Shown here: positions 31,655 to 44,877 of the stretch, one piece after another
Layout of the letters: the number at the start of each line of letters is the position of its first letter
Numbering within the stretch: the first letter of the stretch is position 1
DNA from: Papiliotrema nemorosa
Lineage: Eukaryota > Basidiomycota > Tremellomycetes > Tremellales > Rhynchogastremaceae
Length of the DNA: 64,000 nucleotides
Direction of reading: 5' to 3'
Assembly (NCBI GenBank): GCA_032158125.1
Contig: JASKOT010000002.1
Location: forward strand, 682,001 to 746,000
Program-made: the position numbers and the translations under genes
Notes under the pieces: generated by a model
Databases searched by the model: none
Seen by the model: only the letters and a program-made list of their open reading frames with translations
What the model was told of the DNA's origin: nothing

Positions 31655-33156
31655 TTAGAGGAAGAAAGCTCCAATAGTGCCGAGAGCAACGAGGAGACAG
31701 CCAGGTCGAGCGTTGAGACCAGCCGAGCCGGACTGCGAAGCTGAAGCGACATTGGATCCAGCGGATGCACCGGTGGGTCCTGCAGAGGTCGTTTGCGAGG
31801 GTGCGCTTCCAGTAGAGGCCTGTTGGCTTACGCTTTGACTCTTGCCCTGCGAGCTGCTAGATGTAGACGATTCGGATCGAGACGAAATCGAGCTCGAGTT
31901 GGCGACCATGGATACCGGACCGCCGGCTACCGACATGCTAGCGACGCTGCCAGAGTTCGAGTCGTCGCTGTTCTGGTACCAAGCCATGCTCCACGCATCG
32001 GCAACATTGCTGATGTTCCAGCCGTTTGACACCATAGCGGGGAAGCTGTCCATGAAGACGCCAATAGTGTTGTCATTCAGCTCGTGCTCGAGGATGTTGA
32101 GTCCAGGGGACTTAGGACCAGAGAGCCAGCCGTTCATAGTGCTGTCGACCTGTTGCTTGGTGTATGTACCGGTGGAAATGGCCCAATCTCCAGAGTCCTT
32201 GTCCCATGGGACGGTCTCCAGACCGAAAACTCCCTTGGCAATGGCTCGGACTCGGTTGTCGACGTCACCGTATGGTGGTCGCCAGTACTTGGGGATCCGT
32301 CCACCATTGAGGTCGGCAATGATCTGCATAGTCCATCCGAGCTCTCCAAGGACAGCTTCGTTGCTGAGCGTAGTCACTAAAAGGTCAGCGCCACGGATCG
32401 GCGAGGCAATCAGACACACTGTATTGATGCGACCAGGTGTGAACAGCAATGTGACCTCCTTGTTGGGCTGCAGCCTGCATTGTAGTAGGGCTGACAATGA
32501 GCATCTCTTCTGGACCAAGAGTCATTACTCACTTGCCGAGAATGTTTCCACCAATCATGAAATGAGTCGTTTTGTCGGCGACGTTGTTCTTTGCGAGGAA
32601 GTCATAGAGTGTTTGCGAGGACGATGTTGGTCCATCGTCAAATGACAGCTATGAAATCAGCATGGAAAGTTTCTAGGTCGAGCGTCACTCACGGCAAGAA
32701 TCCCATCTGGCGGCTTCACGAGATCCTCTGGAGTCGAGCACTCGTACGTAAACGAGCAGATATGCTGGTCGCTGGCTTGTTCTCCTCCCGCATATTGTGG
32801 ATACCCGTTGTTAGGTGATGAGGGCTGAATGTCCGGCATTTGGATGCTGGCGAGTTTATCGGTCCATGCTTTTGGGAGAGAACTGGCAGGAGGGGTCTGC
32901 CATCCGGCGGGATAGTTTGAAGCAAAGTCTGTATGTTAGCCGACGTCCATGGACATATTCTTCCGGGCCCAGCGGCGCGGATATCTCTCAGAAAGCGTAA
33001 CTCACTCGGGTCACTAGGACTAGGTGCTCGCTTGACGAACAACGAGTGGATTGGGGAGTCCTCTGCTTGGTACCAGCTGAATGGAGCTGGATGACCAAGG
33101 ACGCCGGATAGAGAGATAAGAGCGGTCAGAGTAGCAGCTAGGGGAGTCGACAGCAT
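31655..33156 (-). CDS. Secreted GPI-type chitin/polysaccharide deacetylase (CE4)
   Basis: Five exons (complement of 33006-33156, 32693-32928, 32533-32648, 32420-32490, 31655-32376) give 431 residues. A signal peptide ([14 protein letters not shown]) precedes an N-terminal spacer with paired Cys ([10 protein letters not shown]). The NodB-homology domain shows motif 1 LSFDDGPTS (catalytic base and metal Asp), motif 2 HTWSHQY (metal His), motif 3 [12 protein letters not shown], then the tail motif ILEHEL. After the domain comes a Ser-rich stalk and a C-terminal hydrophobic end ([14 protein letters not shown]), as expected for a GPI-anchored wall enzyme. In Cryptococcus such enzymes turn chitin into chitosan in the cell wall. 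The 77-nt first intron is the longest in the gene. Confidence 0.93.
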
Positions 33157-35118
33157 GATGGCGGGAGCGTCGTAGTGACTTTACACAGAGAGGAAAGAGA
33201 AGAGGGGGACGTGTTGAGAGAGCGTGCGTCGAACGGGAGATGATATACTACCCCCAGGTCGGATGGGAGGCGGTGATGGCTAGGTGGGAAGATGTGTCAG
33301 CGCACAGAAGTCCGTCGCGGGAATCACTAAAGAAGTGTATGTTTATAGAAGACAAGTCAGGAAGAGATCTCATGCCAAGCCAAGTGACGAGCATGGCCCA
33401 CAATGCTAAAGAATTGACAGAGGAGGACGACGGAAGCGATGCGAGATAGCTGTGCAGGGGAGTCGGGTCGGATGTCAAAAAGTTTAAAACTCACAAAGGC
33501 CGTCTAGGTGTCCGTCTACTCGATAGCAGAGGTACTTGCTATGCGATGACAGGGAATGAACGAGCAGTAGTGTCGGGAAGAAGATGGGAGTGATGAGGAG
33601 AGATGTATGCATGCGAAGTACCTCGTACACCCCTGGGGCCGCGGGGGGGACGGGATGTGTCTATGTGTGTGTTGTTGATTTCAAGTCGGACTGATTCTGC
33701 GGCATCGGCCATCATTCCTGAAACAAACCCTGTTCGAAAACCCTGAGGCTTCCTCTCGTCTTGCCCCTTCATGCACGGTGCATTCGTTGCCACCTTGAAT
33801 GATGCCAGGGACAAGCCACATTCCCAACCCCTTCGGATACTGACCCCCTCTGGTGGGGATTAATGATCCTCAGACCCAGCTACATGACGTCCCTCGTGCA
33901 CCGTGTGGGGTGCTCGCTTCGCTTGGTCCGGGTAGTCCTGACGTGAGGATGGTGTCAACAACACCGGTATTTTTGGATCCGACGAGAGAATGCCGGTAGA
34001 CGCAGGAGGTCGTTCCGAAGGCTCGGTGCTACTATCTACTGCAACTGAGAGGTTCATCCGAACAAGAAGTCAGAGGTGAGAGCGACCGACCAGTGTCGCG
34101 CGAAGGTTTATTGGAGACCCATTGTAGAAATTTTACATTTCAAGTAAAACATCCCTAGTCTCTAGACGATCTACGTCGATGGGGAGAGAATAAAACAACA
34201 TAGAAAGCCACGGGCGATGGCCCGTCGGCGCATGAGCTCGCTACCGGGCAATCAACAGACAGCCGCCCTCTTCTCGACACACAGTCTCACGTCAGCATGA
34301 GTGATTGGTGTCATGCTTTCCAGACCATATTCAGGTCGGAAGATCACACCTCGGTTGATTGCGGGTGATCACCGAAGAGATCCTCCGTCCTGCTCAGGAC
34401 GGTGGAGATCCGTAGCAGGTCGGCGGGAGCACAGTGTCAGCTTGACCTGACGATGGGTCCACATGAGACCTTCCTGTGAACTGTGGGGAGCTATGCTATC
34501 ATGGACCGCCAAGAAAGGGCAAATCTGCAGGAGGATGGCCAGAGAAGTATTGGAAGCTTCTGTCATTTCACGATTCCTGCACACTGAGCCATCGCGAACT
34601 GAGATGTATTCGATGACCTTCGAGCTCAGGTGTTCAGAACGATGAGAAGCTCATTGAAAAAAAGGCCTGCGAAAGGCCGCAGGAGATCTATTGCTGGACA
34701 ATTAAGCGGGCTTTGCAAAGTAGGGCTGCGTAAATATCGCCTTGGAGGGAATCACTCCAGATGAATGGGTGATTTTCCTCGCGTCCTATCCACGATGAAC
34801 ATTGATATGGACATAGTTGCATGCACTTGGGAGCTGTCTGCTGTCCTCGTCCATTCGTAGATGCATCTGCCTGATGGCCAGATCAAGACTATAGAGGTCG
34901 AATGCGGGGCCTCGTTGGGAATCTGCCGAACCGCGTGGGTTTTGAAGATCCTTTGGCCGAAGCGGATTCCCTCGTCTCGAGCCTGATTCATCAGGAATAT
35001 TTTGGCACATTCTCATCATTTTTCATATCTCATCCCTTCACATTTTTTACCGAGAGATCCCGAAGACTGTACAGTGCATAAGGATTGACCCACAGAGTGA
35101 TTGACTCGCCTGAGCAAT
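33157..35118. other. Two-kilobase gene-poor interval
   Basis: The longest stretch without a supportable gene. It contains the divergent promoters of the chitin deacetylase and the histidine kinase. Only short open frames occur and none is conserved with anything recognised. A 6-bp perfect stem with a 6-nt loop (CCTGCG/CGCAGG) follows an A-run at 34666-34683. An unrecognised non-coding RNA gene could be hidden here, but nothing in the sequence proves it. Confidence 0.45.
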
Positions 35119-38100
35119 ATGCCTATTCCGCGGCATGAGGTCGCTCCGGCGACCGACCAAGAATGGGCGGAAGCGCTAAAGGAGTGAGCACAACATACGT
35201 TCCTCTCGCAAAGACTGCAATCCTGACAAGAAGTTATGGTTGCGATAGAGACGATGCCGAGGCATATCCGTCAAAGGAGCCAGATGCCGAATTGGACAAT
35301 CCCCGTTTATTCGACCCAGAACAAGATGTTCTCCACGCTTCTCCTCCTGCATCGCCTTCACACTCTCCTCATCGTGCTTTGCAACACAAGGATTCTTTCG
35401 AATGCTTGAATCAACTTCGTGATGGAGGTTTTTATCCAGCCACCAGCCCTCATCATCAACCCACACGTCAATCAACCTTGGCTTCAACAATGTCTGCATC
35501 ATCCGAAGCATCGACACACACACTTGGCGTCAATTTGACATTACCCGTCACATCAGAGGAAGAGCGATTTGAAAAGTCGTCGCGAGGAAGTTTTGGTTCG
35601 GAAGACGGTATCATGATGAAAGACCCTATTTGTCAACATTCGGCCTTGGGTATCGCCTACACAGTCGGGGCTCCCCCGCGAGCGTCCTCTGGATGCACGA
35701 TAGAGAATGACAGTCGATCCAGACAAGCGGAGAGGGATCAACTAAGAGAACATTACGAAAGAGAAGGATGGCTGCCTGGACCAGTGCCCAGTCGGAACAC
35801 CAAGCTTCGTCGAAAGCGAGCTATGTGAGTCGACATGGCTGTCGGTGCTGATCTGTAGACGAAGGTTGGGGCTATGTTGCAATCAAGAAGAATCTCAAGA
35901 AAGACAGGCGGTCATGGCAAAGTATGCAGAGCTGGCAAAGCAAATTTTCGAAGCGCGCTCGGCTTCAGTGTCGATCCTGATGGGAGAGGAAGAAATACTA
36001 TGGGGAGCAAACGTGAGTGGCAGAGATTGAATTATAGCTGATAAACAGCCTGAAGCACCTGCGGTTCGATTCAAGCGAGATCACGCAGCGTGCTCTCACG
36101 CAGTCTTGCGAGAGGATCTGAAGTGTTTCGTCGTTGCCGATCTCTCCAGAGACTGGCGCTTCCGCAACAATCCCATATTGCCCGACCTCCCGGGAAAGGT
36201 GATTCATGAGCTGCAACATTGACTGACGACAGTTTTACGCTTCGGCACCTCTGCGATACAAGCGCAACGGTCTGTCCGTCGATATTGGAACACTCTGCAT
36301 CTTCGACAAGGAGCCAAGGGATACTTTCGATACCAGGGAGCAAAGCATCCTGCTGAACTTAGCCAATATGCTAGTCTATCAGATGATCACCTTGGTGAGT
36401 GCTTCAAAAAAGCTTCGTACTGACTCGCAGCAATCCGAAATCATGGCGAAAAAGTCGAGTGCCATGTACGAAAACTGCATATCGTTCCTGCGTCGATCCG
36501 TTGCACCGAATCAAGCCAAGATGCGGGAAGAGGCGGAGAGGGAGAAAAGAGAACAAAAGGAAAAGGAGCGGGAAGAAAGGCGTGAACAACGCAAAGCGCG
36601 GAATGGGACCAACGGTATCGCTGTGCCCTCGCCATTGCACGCTACCACTACCTCGCAGACCAGTCGACCTCGTCGAGCATCTCGAGTGGATTCTAAGACT
36701 TCCTCGTCAGCTGCCTCAGTCACACCTGAAGCCCCTCAACTGGCGGTAAAGACTGGTCCGAGAGATAGCAAGGCGGCTAAACGAGAAGCGACCATGGCGG
36801 ACAAGGTATTATTCACAGATGCGGCCAAGACGATGCGGAAGATTCTCAAAGCCGATGCTGTGGCCATTGTCAACATTGACGAATATCAATTGTTCATCCG
36901 ACGAGCGACAGCTGTCAATATCGATCCGAAACGGAAGATCAAGGAAAAGACCAAAGAGGCGATCATCACCTCTTTCCTGCAAGGCAAATCTTGGCCCGAT
37001 GACATTGACCCGGTGATCCATTACGTGCCCAGATCAAATGAACCGGGAGTCACTGTACTCGGTACCGACTCGTCTTCCGGCCCTTGCGCTTTCCACTTCG
37101 ATCAACGGGGAGCCGAGAGGACTCTATCAGACTTTTTGGAGACCTGGCTCAAGACCAAACATTTCTGGTGGGATCGAGAAGACGCCGAGAATGACGACCT
37201 TTCTCGACGCATCGTTGACTTGATGCCGAACCAGGCACAAACCATTCTCGGCTCGGCATTCATGACCTGGGAAGGGAAATGCAGATTTGCAATGTTCGTT
37301 TCATGGAACAAACCTCCGGCAGAATTCGGTGATTCGCAAACGATCGCTTTGCCCTTTGCTTGGATCATGGGTGGATGCACCATGGCAGCTCTGGCAATCA
37401 GAACGGTGCGGAACCTGGAACAGAGTCAAATTTCGTACAGCAATCTGCAAGCTCAGTAAGGCGTTCTCATTTCTCCAAGAGACCGAAACTCATGGTCCAG
37501 TGAATTGCGAACGCCACTCCATCAGATCCTGGCGATCACTCAGCTGCTCCGTTCTTCGATGAATGATCTGGCTGATACACCTCAATCACTCAGCAGTAAC
37601 ACTTCCCTCACCACCACACAGCAGATTCGCGACCTATTGCCTTTCCTCGACGCCATCGATACGTCTGGCAAAACCCTGCATGGTATCGTCGACAATATCC
37701 TTTCCTTCCTCGATCTCAAGGGTAAAGACAACATGATAAGTCCGGCTTCGCCATCTCTGCTCAACTCGCCTTCAGGTGTTACGCAGTCGATCGAGGTTAT
37801 GTTTGAGGAACTCATCCATGAAGCATGCGAGGAAGACAAGAGGTCCAGAAGAGCGAACGGTCAGCCAATGTGCCATACCGAGACAGTCTTTGAGATCATC
37901 CCGCCTCTCTTGGGCGAGCAAGTCACGGAGGATGCTGGAGGTGCATTGCGACGGGCTTTGTCGAAAATTCTGTCCAACGCGTACAAGTTTATCGAAGGCG
38001 AGGGATGTGTCGAGATATACGTGGATGATGTTTCAGACCTTCTTCCGCCCGAAGGCTGTGAAGATGTGAGTATGATTTGTGAATTTAAGTTCATTGAACT

Positions 38101-39990
38101 GATCGCGTAGCTTGCTTTGTCGAAGCGTATCAAAATAAAGATCGTGGACAACGGAAAGGTGCGTATCATATTCTACTCTGTTCAGCTGTCTTCTAAGGAT
38201 CAGGGCATGGAAGCTGCGTTCGTGCAAGGGAAATTGGGCGAGCCATGGGCAAAAGAGGACCCATATGCTACCGGCAGTGGTACGTTGTTAGACATTTCTA
38301 TCAAGGCCTCACAGTCTCTGATGAGCAGGGCTATCGGTCCATTTAGCCTACAGGATCATAGACCTCATGGGTGGTCACATGGAGATCACTTCTGGCCCGG
38401 GTCAAGGGTGCATTGTCGAACTTGAAGTGCCTGTTCCTCGTCGAATCGTGACATCGCCGGCATCCCCGGAGATGGAAAACACCCCTCAATTGGCCATATC
38501 TGACCCTGTTCAACTGGCCAAGAAGCCCGACGATATTGAATTAGGACGCAAGGTCGCTCTCGTAGGTTTCGACAGACCTGGTCCAGGCTGGCTTGGCTTG
38601 TCGAGATTGCAGGAAGCCCTCCAACACCAATATTCCAAACTTGGCTGCGAATTGGTCGACAAGGATCAAGCAGATCTGGTTGTTTTGAATGGCCGGGTGG
38701 AGGAGACGGTTGAAGGAGTTGATATCATCAAGGGAATACGTGCGAAAGATGTCGTCTTCCTCGTGGGAGTGGAGCACGAGGCGCATTCCGACGTCTTGCG
38801 GGTCGAACAAGAATCAGGCAAGACGATTCGGCGTTTCCGCAAACCCGCCACGCCGTCTATCCTACGGGAGAGTCTATTCCCCGGACAATCGAAAGCTCTC
38901 GTAGCGGAGACGTCATCAAATCACGGTGGCACCAAACGAGCGTCGATCAATTCTCCAGAGCAAGTCAACGAGCACGGCCGTACCGCCAGCATATCGAACA
39001 CTCTTGTCGGATCCTCTGTCAGTGGTGACAAACCTCGGACGCATTTCGCGGCTCCAGTAGTAGTCTCCGATCAGTTGGAAATCGACAAGCCCGCCACTTC
39101 CACTCCACCTTACTTCTGCCCGATTATAGACCGCTTTGCGTCCCTGTGGAAACCACGAAAAATGGATGTCGAGGAAGCTGTAGCGTGTCTCAGTCTAGGG
39201 GACTACTTTTCATCGCGTAAAAGGTCATCTTTGCATCGTGTACCTTCGAATGCCAGTAGCTCGAATGCGCCTACAACGCCGACCTTGGATTCGCACGAGC
39301 TGGATTCTACATCTCGACTTGGTACGCCACAAATGGGCTCTGACGTGGACCCGGCCGATGTGAGGGGTAGTATGGATTTGGAATCCCCGATGGAACTCCC
39401 AGGGGGAAAAGAGGAAGTGGAAGAGGTGGAAGAAGAACCGGAAGAATTGGTCAAAGTCATGGTGGTTGAAGACAACATGGTCAACCGGAAGATTCTCGTC
39501 AAGATTTTGTCTTCCAAATTGGTGAGTGAAGCATAATAATCACCACGATTGCCTGAGTTGAAGCTCATGATAGCCCATCGAAGTGTGCGAAGCGGAAGAT
39601 GGTCATGCCGCCGTGGAACTGTTCAAGAGCTTCACATCGCCTGTGATTGTATTGTTAGATATCAACATGCCCAAAATGGACGGATATCAAGCTTGTACGG
39701 AAATGCGGGCGATTGAAAAAGCAGCAGGAAAAAAGCATTCTTCTCAGATTATAGCTGTCACTGCGCTAGGTGGGGAAGAAGAGCGACGTAGGGGTCTTGT
39801 CGAGTGAGTACAACCAGTCGTTTCCTTCTTCGCGGACACGGAGAGACGGGCTGACTTTTTCAGGTGCGGGATGAATCAGTGGCATACGAAACCTTGCTCA
39901 AAGGCGAAAATCCACGAGATTGTACAGGAAGCAAGGGAAGTGTTGGTAGAGGCGAAAAAGGAATTGAAGGGTTTGGGTCTACAACCGTGA
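35119..39990 (+). CDS. Hybrid histidine kinase with GAF-type sensor and C-terminal receiver
   Basis: Twelve exons (35119-35183, 35231-35824, 35859-36012, 36049-36198, 36233-36394, 36431-37455, 37501-38065, 38111-38158, 38198-38279, about 38329-39521, 39574-39803, 39864-39990) give 1464 residues. A disordered head is followed by a GAF domain (ARSASVSILMGEEEILWG to NLANMLVYQM), a charged coiled-coil-like linker, a second GAF-like region (LKADAVAIVNIDEYQLF), then the phosphoacceptor His in HELRTPLHQI, formed exactly across an intron. The ATPase domain has an N-box ILSNAYKFIEGEG, VDNGKDQGM and GLSVHLAYRIIDLMGG. The receiver domain has MVVEDNMVNRKILVKIL, the phosphorylated Asp in VLLDINMPKMDGYQA and the Thr/Lys switch region (AVTAL, TKPCSKAKI). 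No membrane helix is seen, so it is probably a cytosolic sensor feeding a phosphorelay. The acceptor of the 38280 intron has two in-frame choices 3 nt apart. Confidence 0.93.
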
Positions 39991-40448
39991 TCGAGGTTTA
40001 TCCCACTGATGGGTTGTGTCAAGTCGAGATGGGAAGGCGTTTTGGGTTATTATGAGGATCGGATCTTGTATGTGTATCTGGTCATGGTCAACCTGAATAT
40101 ATCTGTTGTGTCGTCTGGTACGATAGGCGTGATGCAAAGTACTATGTCTCCTGTGGCTCAAGTAAACATGCATTAAGACCTCCTCTCAGAGGTGACCCGG
40201 AATATGGGAATGTATGAGACAAGGTATGTACGCGTCAAACGAATAGGTATGAATAGTATGTATGATATACGCCGCAGATCGCCCACTGCCTTCCCTCGTC
40301 AATCTCCTTTATCTGCGCTTCGTCGTTATGTGTGTATATTGTATACGTTTTCCATGATACAGCATTATCGTCTCTCGTCGTGATTGTGATTTGCAAACAC
40401 CCGAATGTCCACCAAATCTACTGGTAGCTTTTTCACCACACTGGCGAG
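39991..40448. other. Convergent intergenic region
   Basis: Lies between the 3' ends of the histidine kinase and the RAX2-like gene. If the last intron of the RAX2-like gene is used, its final exon would extend into 40380-40448. Otherwise nothing was recognised. Confidence 0.4.
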
Positions 40449-43400
40449 TCAGCTCTGGACGAGGTGGATAGACTCTGCAAACTCACCATAAGTAGCGGGA
40501 ACCACACCTTCCCTATTCGTAGCCGGATCCTTGGCATACCACCACTCGTCACTCTGCACATCATCAAGGATGATGACCCTTTGTCCAGCCTTCATGCTCA
40601 TTTCTCCAGGTTGCAATTCTGGCCCTTCAAAGTCATACCTCATCGTGGTCTCTCTTCCCTCATCCTCGTCATCGTCATACTGTCCCGCTGCACCTGCTCC
40701 ATAATCGCTAGGCGCGGAAGATCGGTTCCTGGACGCCGCAGTGGCAGCTGCGCCTCCGATCCCAGCACCAGCCAATGATTGCTCCAGCGCAGCTTGAACA
40801 TTGTTGAAGACGTTCTGGTGGGTAGACGAAATGTCGCTTCCGGCCTTTTCGTATACGTCCTGCTTGGGCGGCTTGTTGCGGTCTCGTCGTCGGTTGATAC
40901 AAGCGATCAGGAAGAAGAGAAGCACGAGAAGGAGGATGAGACCCGTGGCAATGGCGATGGCAACGAGTACGACCAATCCCATTGAGAGGTAGTCTTTCAT
41001 GTTGAAGGAGAAACCGTTGTTCGACCAGAACAACGATGAGCCGGTACCGAGTGCTCCGGTGGATGTTGTTCCGATAAGGAAAGGGTGCATGGCGGAACCA
41101 TCGTACAGAGCCGAAGTTGCGTTACCGACATCCTCCAGATAGAGGTTTCCAGAGACCATCAACATTCGATCATTCTCAATGGATCCCGTTGCTTCATGTC
41201 GGGCGGAAAGCGGGACAAACGCCAATTGTTGAACCACACTGCCGGCGAGGAGGGTCGAATTTTGATCAGACCAGGACTTTCCATCCCATTGCTGCAGGTA
41301 TGGGGCTTCGTTGTCGGTTGAATAACCCGCGGCAAAGATATGCGAAGCATTGTTGTTGTCCACTGCCACCGCAAGCGCAGGTCCCGGGAGAGATCCAAGA
41401 CTGGTCCAAGTGGAATTATCAAAGGAGTAGGTAGCGACATAGGCTATGTCTCCGTTCGACATGGCGAATGACCCAGCTACAACCAATATTTCGGAATTGT
41501 CGCCTCCAAAATCAACGGCTCGCACCTCTCCTGATTGCAAGCCTTGACCCGGTGTTGACCATTGAGCCTGTTTCGAATCCCACAGACACGCTGCGGCGCA
41601 AGTCAAAGATCCAGCTGTCGCAAAGTTACCAGTGACCACGACGGTGTCCGTGTCGCCTCGGGTGTCTATGCCGTTGACAACAAGCTGTTGACCACTAGGA
41701 GAATTGAGGCTCGACATGCCGCCAGTGACCCATGACCTTGACTCGAGATTGTACACCACCAAACCAGACCCGACTCCACTGACATTGACCCCTTGCCCAC
41801 CGATGTAGACATTCTGCCCGACAACGTTGAGCGTTTTGACCAGACCTTCAACGGGAGGAGAAGTGCCAGTCAGACCTTGGCCGTCGGTGTAGAACGCGAC
41901 ACCTTCAATCTCGGTTGATCCGTTGACCGAGGTGAAATTACCACCAACGATCGTGATTTGAGGACTGTTGCTGGCCGACGAGTTCGTCCAGAAAGCTCCG
42001 GCCAATACAGCAGGAGCTGGTGCGGAGGCGACCGGAAGAACAGGGGGCGTAGCTCGAGCGGAAAGTAGGGTAATGTGATTGCGAGGCGAAAGAGAGTCGG
42101 TGAATCTGGACAAGAAGCTCCGGGTGAAGGATGATCCCAGACTGCGTTTTGCGGCAGCCGAGGCAGAAGCTGGAGCGGAACCAGCCGTACCAAGGTTGAC
42201 ATTGGGCCAATTCGAGATTGCGGGCGCGCCACCCTCGCCCGTTGTGAGCATCGCCAAACCATTGACCGAATTGGAGGAGGATCCTCGCGCTCGGCCAGCG
42301 AGGTATGTGCTCGATCCACTAGATGTCCCGACCGACGTCAAGTTGCCGTAGAGGAGACCAGTAGATACCCATGACGAAGACGTAGTATCAAAGACGGCAT
42401 ATCCACCAGAATTGGTTGAATTTCCATCCGAGCCTGATACACTGCTGAAATTGCCCACCACAATCAGTTGGCTCGATGAGACTGGCGAGATGGCGAGGTC
42501 AGTAACGATACCATTGACGCCGTCCGCCAGAGCAGACCACGTCTTCGTGCTTGAATCCCACTTAGCCAGTCGGTTGAGCGGTTTGCCGCCCGATGAGGCA
42601 GTCGATGTGAACTCGCCACCAAAGTACACTGCGCCATTGAGAGCGACGGCGGTGTTCACAGGACCATTCAGCCCCATCATGGCCAGCGCACTGGATTTTC
42701 CAGATGTAGCATCCAGCGCAACGACGTTCGAGTAGTTGCCAGAGACTGCGAAGTCTCCGGCGACATAAATTGTACCATTGGTAGAAACCACAGTGTTGAC
42801 AGACCACTGGCTCTGAGAACTCGAAGCGTTGTATGCGGCGTCAAGTGCCATTCCCAGACGGGACAAAGCAGTCTCCGAGGTATTTTGCAGAGTCGAAGCG
42901 GCCGCATTGACAGTGTATTCGACGGAGCGAACGTATTCGAACAAGCCGAAAGATACCGACCCGTTCCCGGTCATAGTGGAGTTTGTGACCGTAGTTCCAT
43001 TGACTGAAGAGCCCGAGGTCCGAGAGATGGAGGTCGAATTGCTGCTGACTTCGGTCAGGTACATGACCACCGAGTCTGCAACAACGGTGTATGTGTCTCC
43101 GCTAGCTGGCGCGGCTGCATTTCGGGCCAGCGACAAGATAATGGTAGGATTGAAGGAGTTGGAAGACGCATCAACAGGACCGGTGTACACTAGCGTTCTG
43201 GTATCGGTCTGAACCTGTTCAGATACGGAGCTGGAAAAGCCCAGACCGCCTTGAACGGGATAGATTGCCACGTCGACCGTTGTTCGGGCCGAACAGTCGC
43301 CGAGCGTAGAGCAGCCAGGGATGATCATGTACACTTCGTAAACGGCGGAGGAGGATACGTAAGGGTAAAAGGTGACCGAGGGAAGGTCGGAAGATCCTAC

Positions 43401-44877
43401 CGCGACATCGGTGCTTAGATAGTACGAGTTGATTTGGGGATCCGTCGTGGTGTGTTGTTTGATAGACCAATCACCAGAGGTAGATGCGGAGGATGAGGGG
43501 AAGTTGCCGGGACACAGAGGCTTGTTAGTGTTGGGCACGGAAGAACCGAAAGCGCCTATATAGTCAGAGACGTGACTATTCAGGTCACCCACCATCAGAG
43601 AGCAGCTGCACGCTGCTCAAGCCAGCTCCTGCTCCAATCCACTCGCTCAGAGCCATTGTGAAACCGGTCAGATCCTTGGGTCCATCGGTGAACATGAAAT
43701 CTTGAGCTGAGACTGTGGGATCGGTCGACAGAGCACAGTCATTGGTGCAGGTGTGATTCTGCCCCGAAGCGTCCGTGTACGTCAAGCTGAGCAGAGCATT
43801 GTCAGGGGTAGAAGTCACACTGAAGTGAGCAATGCTCCCCGTCGGAACCACTCACGAGAAGGTCTTGGTTCCTCGGCCTTGGATCAACGCATTGACGATC
43901 CGAACGCCGTGTGCTCTCATCCAATTGATTCCCACAATGTCAACCGTTGCAGCAGAGTTGTCCTGCGCAAGCCATATTGCCTCTCCTGGACAGACAAGCA
44001 CATGCGGGTCGGCGTAATTTTTTTGCGAAGTGGAAGGGCTGGCCGATATCTCAATTTGAACGTAAGGATCTTGGTTTGCCGAATAAGGGATGGTCACAGG
44101 CGTGAGGTATCCCGAGTTCCCCGTTGTTTGGGTTCCATTGGGTGCGGAGGGTGTTGATATGATGTCTCCTGATGTTGTCGTATTGCTATTGTTGATGATG
44201 GACAGTGACGAGTTGGATGCAAAGGAAGTGGTAAACTCTCCACCAAAGTATATCGACGAACCATTCGAGCTCGATTCGATTGTCCTGACCGCTCCATTAA
44301 GACCTCCAAACGGTATCGACTTCCAAGCAGCCGATGACACGTCCCACAGCCCGAGATTCCCCCCTGATCCCGTGGGCGCTGCAAATTCCCCTCCGGCCCA
44401 GACCTCTCCGTTTTGGTTGTCACACCATAGTGTCTCGACTGGTCCCGACACTCCTGCCGATAGTGACGCAAAGGTCGAGGATGACAAGGAGTAGGAAGCA
44501 ATGTTGGCAGCGCTGGTACCCTGTATCGAGGAGAATGATCCACCGATGTATAGCGTCCCATTTGTCGAATCCGTCGCGTTGGACCAACATATCGTCATTA
44601 TCCTCCCTCCTTCGTTTGTACTCCCCAACGGCTGATAGCTGCCATTTTCCAACCTGGCAAAGAGGGTATCTCCAGATGACGAGAATGAAGGGGTCGAGCT
44701 GGATGATGCGGAGGAAGACGCAAAGGGGGATTGATCCGACCACCAATCCAGACCCGTAAAGGACCCTCCTAGACCGACTGTCCCCATACGGGAAAAGTCA
44801 ACTTGTGGGAGAGTAGAAGGAGCAGATGTGGACGCCATGGCGGGAAGAAGGAATGTGAGGAAGAGAAAGGTAGACAT
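40449..44877 (-). CDS. RAX2: RAX2-type cortical polarity protein with C-terminal SH3 domain
   Basis: Exons complement of 43856-44877, 43593-43819 and 40449-43555 give 1451 residues. A signal peptide (STFLFLTFLLPAMAST) is followed by about 1200 residues of repeated beta-propeller-like blades with GG-F motifs (LYIGGSFSSIQGTSAANIAS, IYFGGEF, VYFGGEFTSTASSGG, ILVVAGSFAMSNGD) and the family block LTCAAACLWDSKQAQW. Many N-glycosylation sites are visible. One membrane helix (VLVAIAIATGLILLLVLLFF) has a basic stop (NRRRDRNK). The cytoplasmic tail ends in an SH3 domain: MRYDFEGPELQPGEMSMKAG, VIILDDVQSDEWWYAKD and REGVVPATYGE. Rax2 marks old bud sites in yeast. The SH3 domain is not a feature I know from yeast Rax2. 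An optional terminal intron (donor GTGAGT after ATYG) could change the last residues. Confidence 0.88.

Noticed and set aside
36060..36080. GGTTCGATTC, resembling the T-arm of a tRNA
   Set aside because: Lies inside the GAF-coding exon of the histidine kinase and no cloverleaf can be drawn around it.
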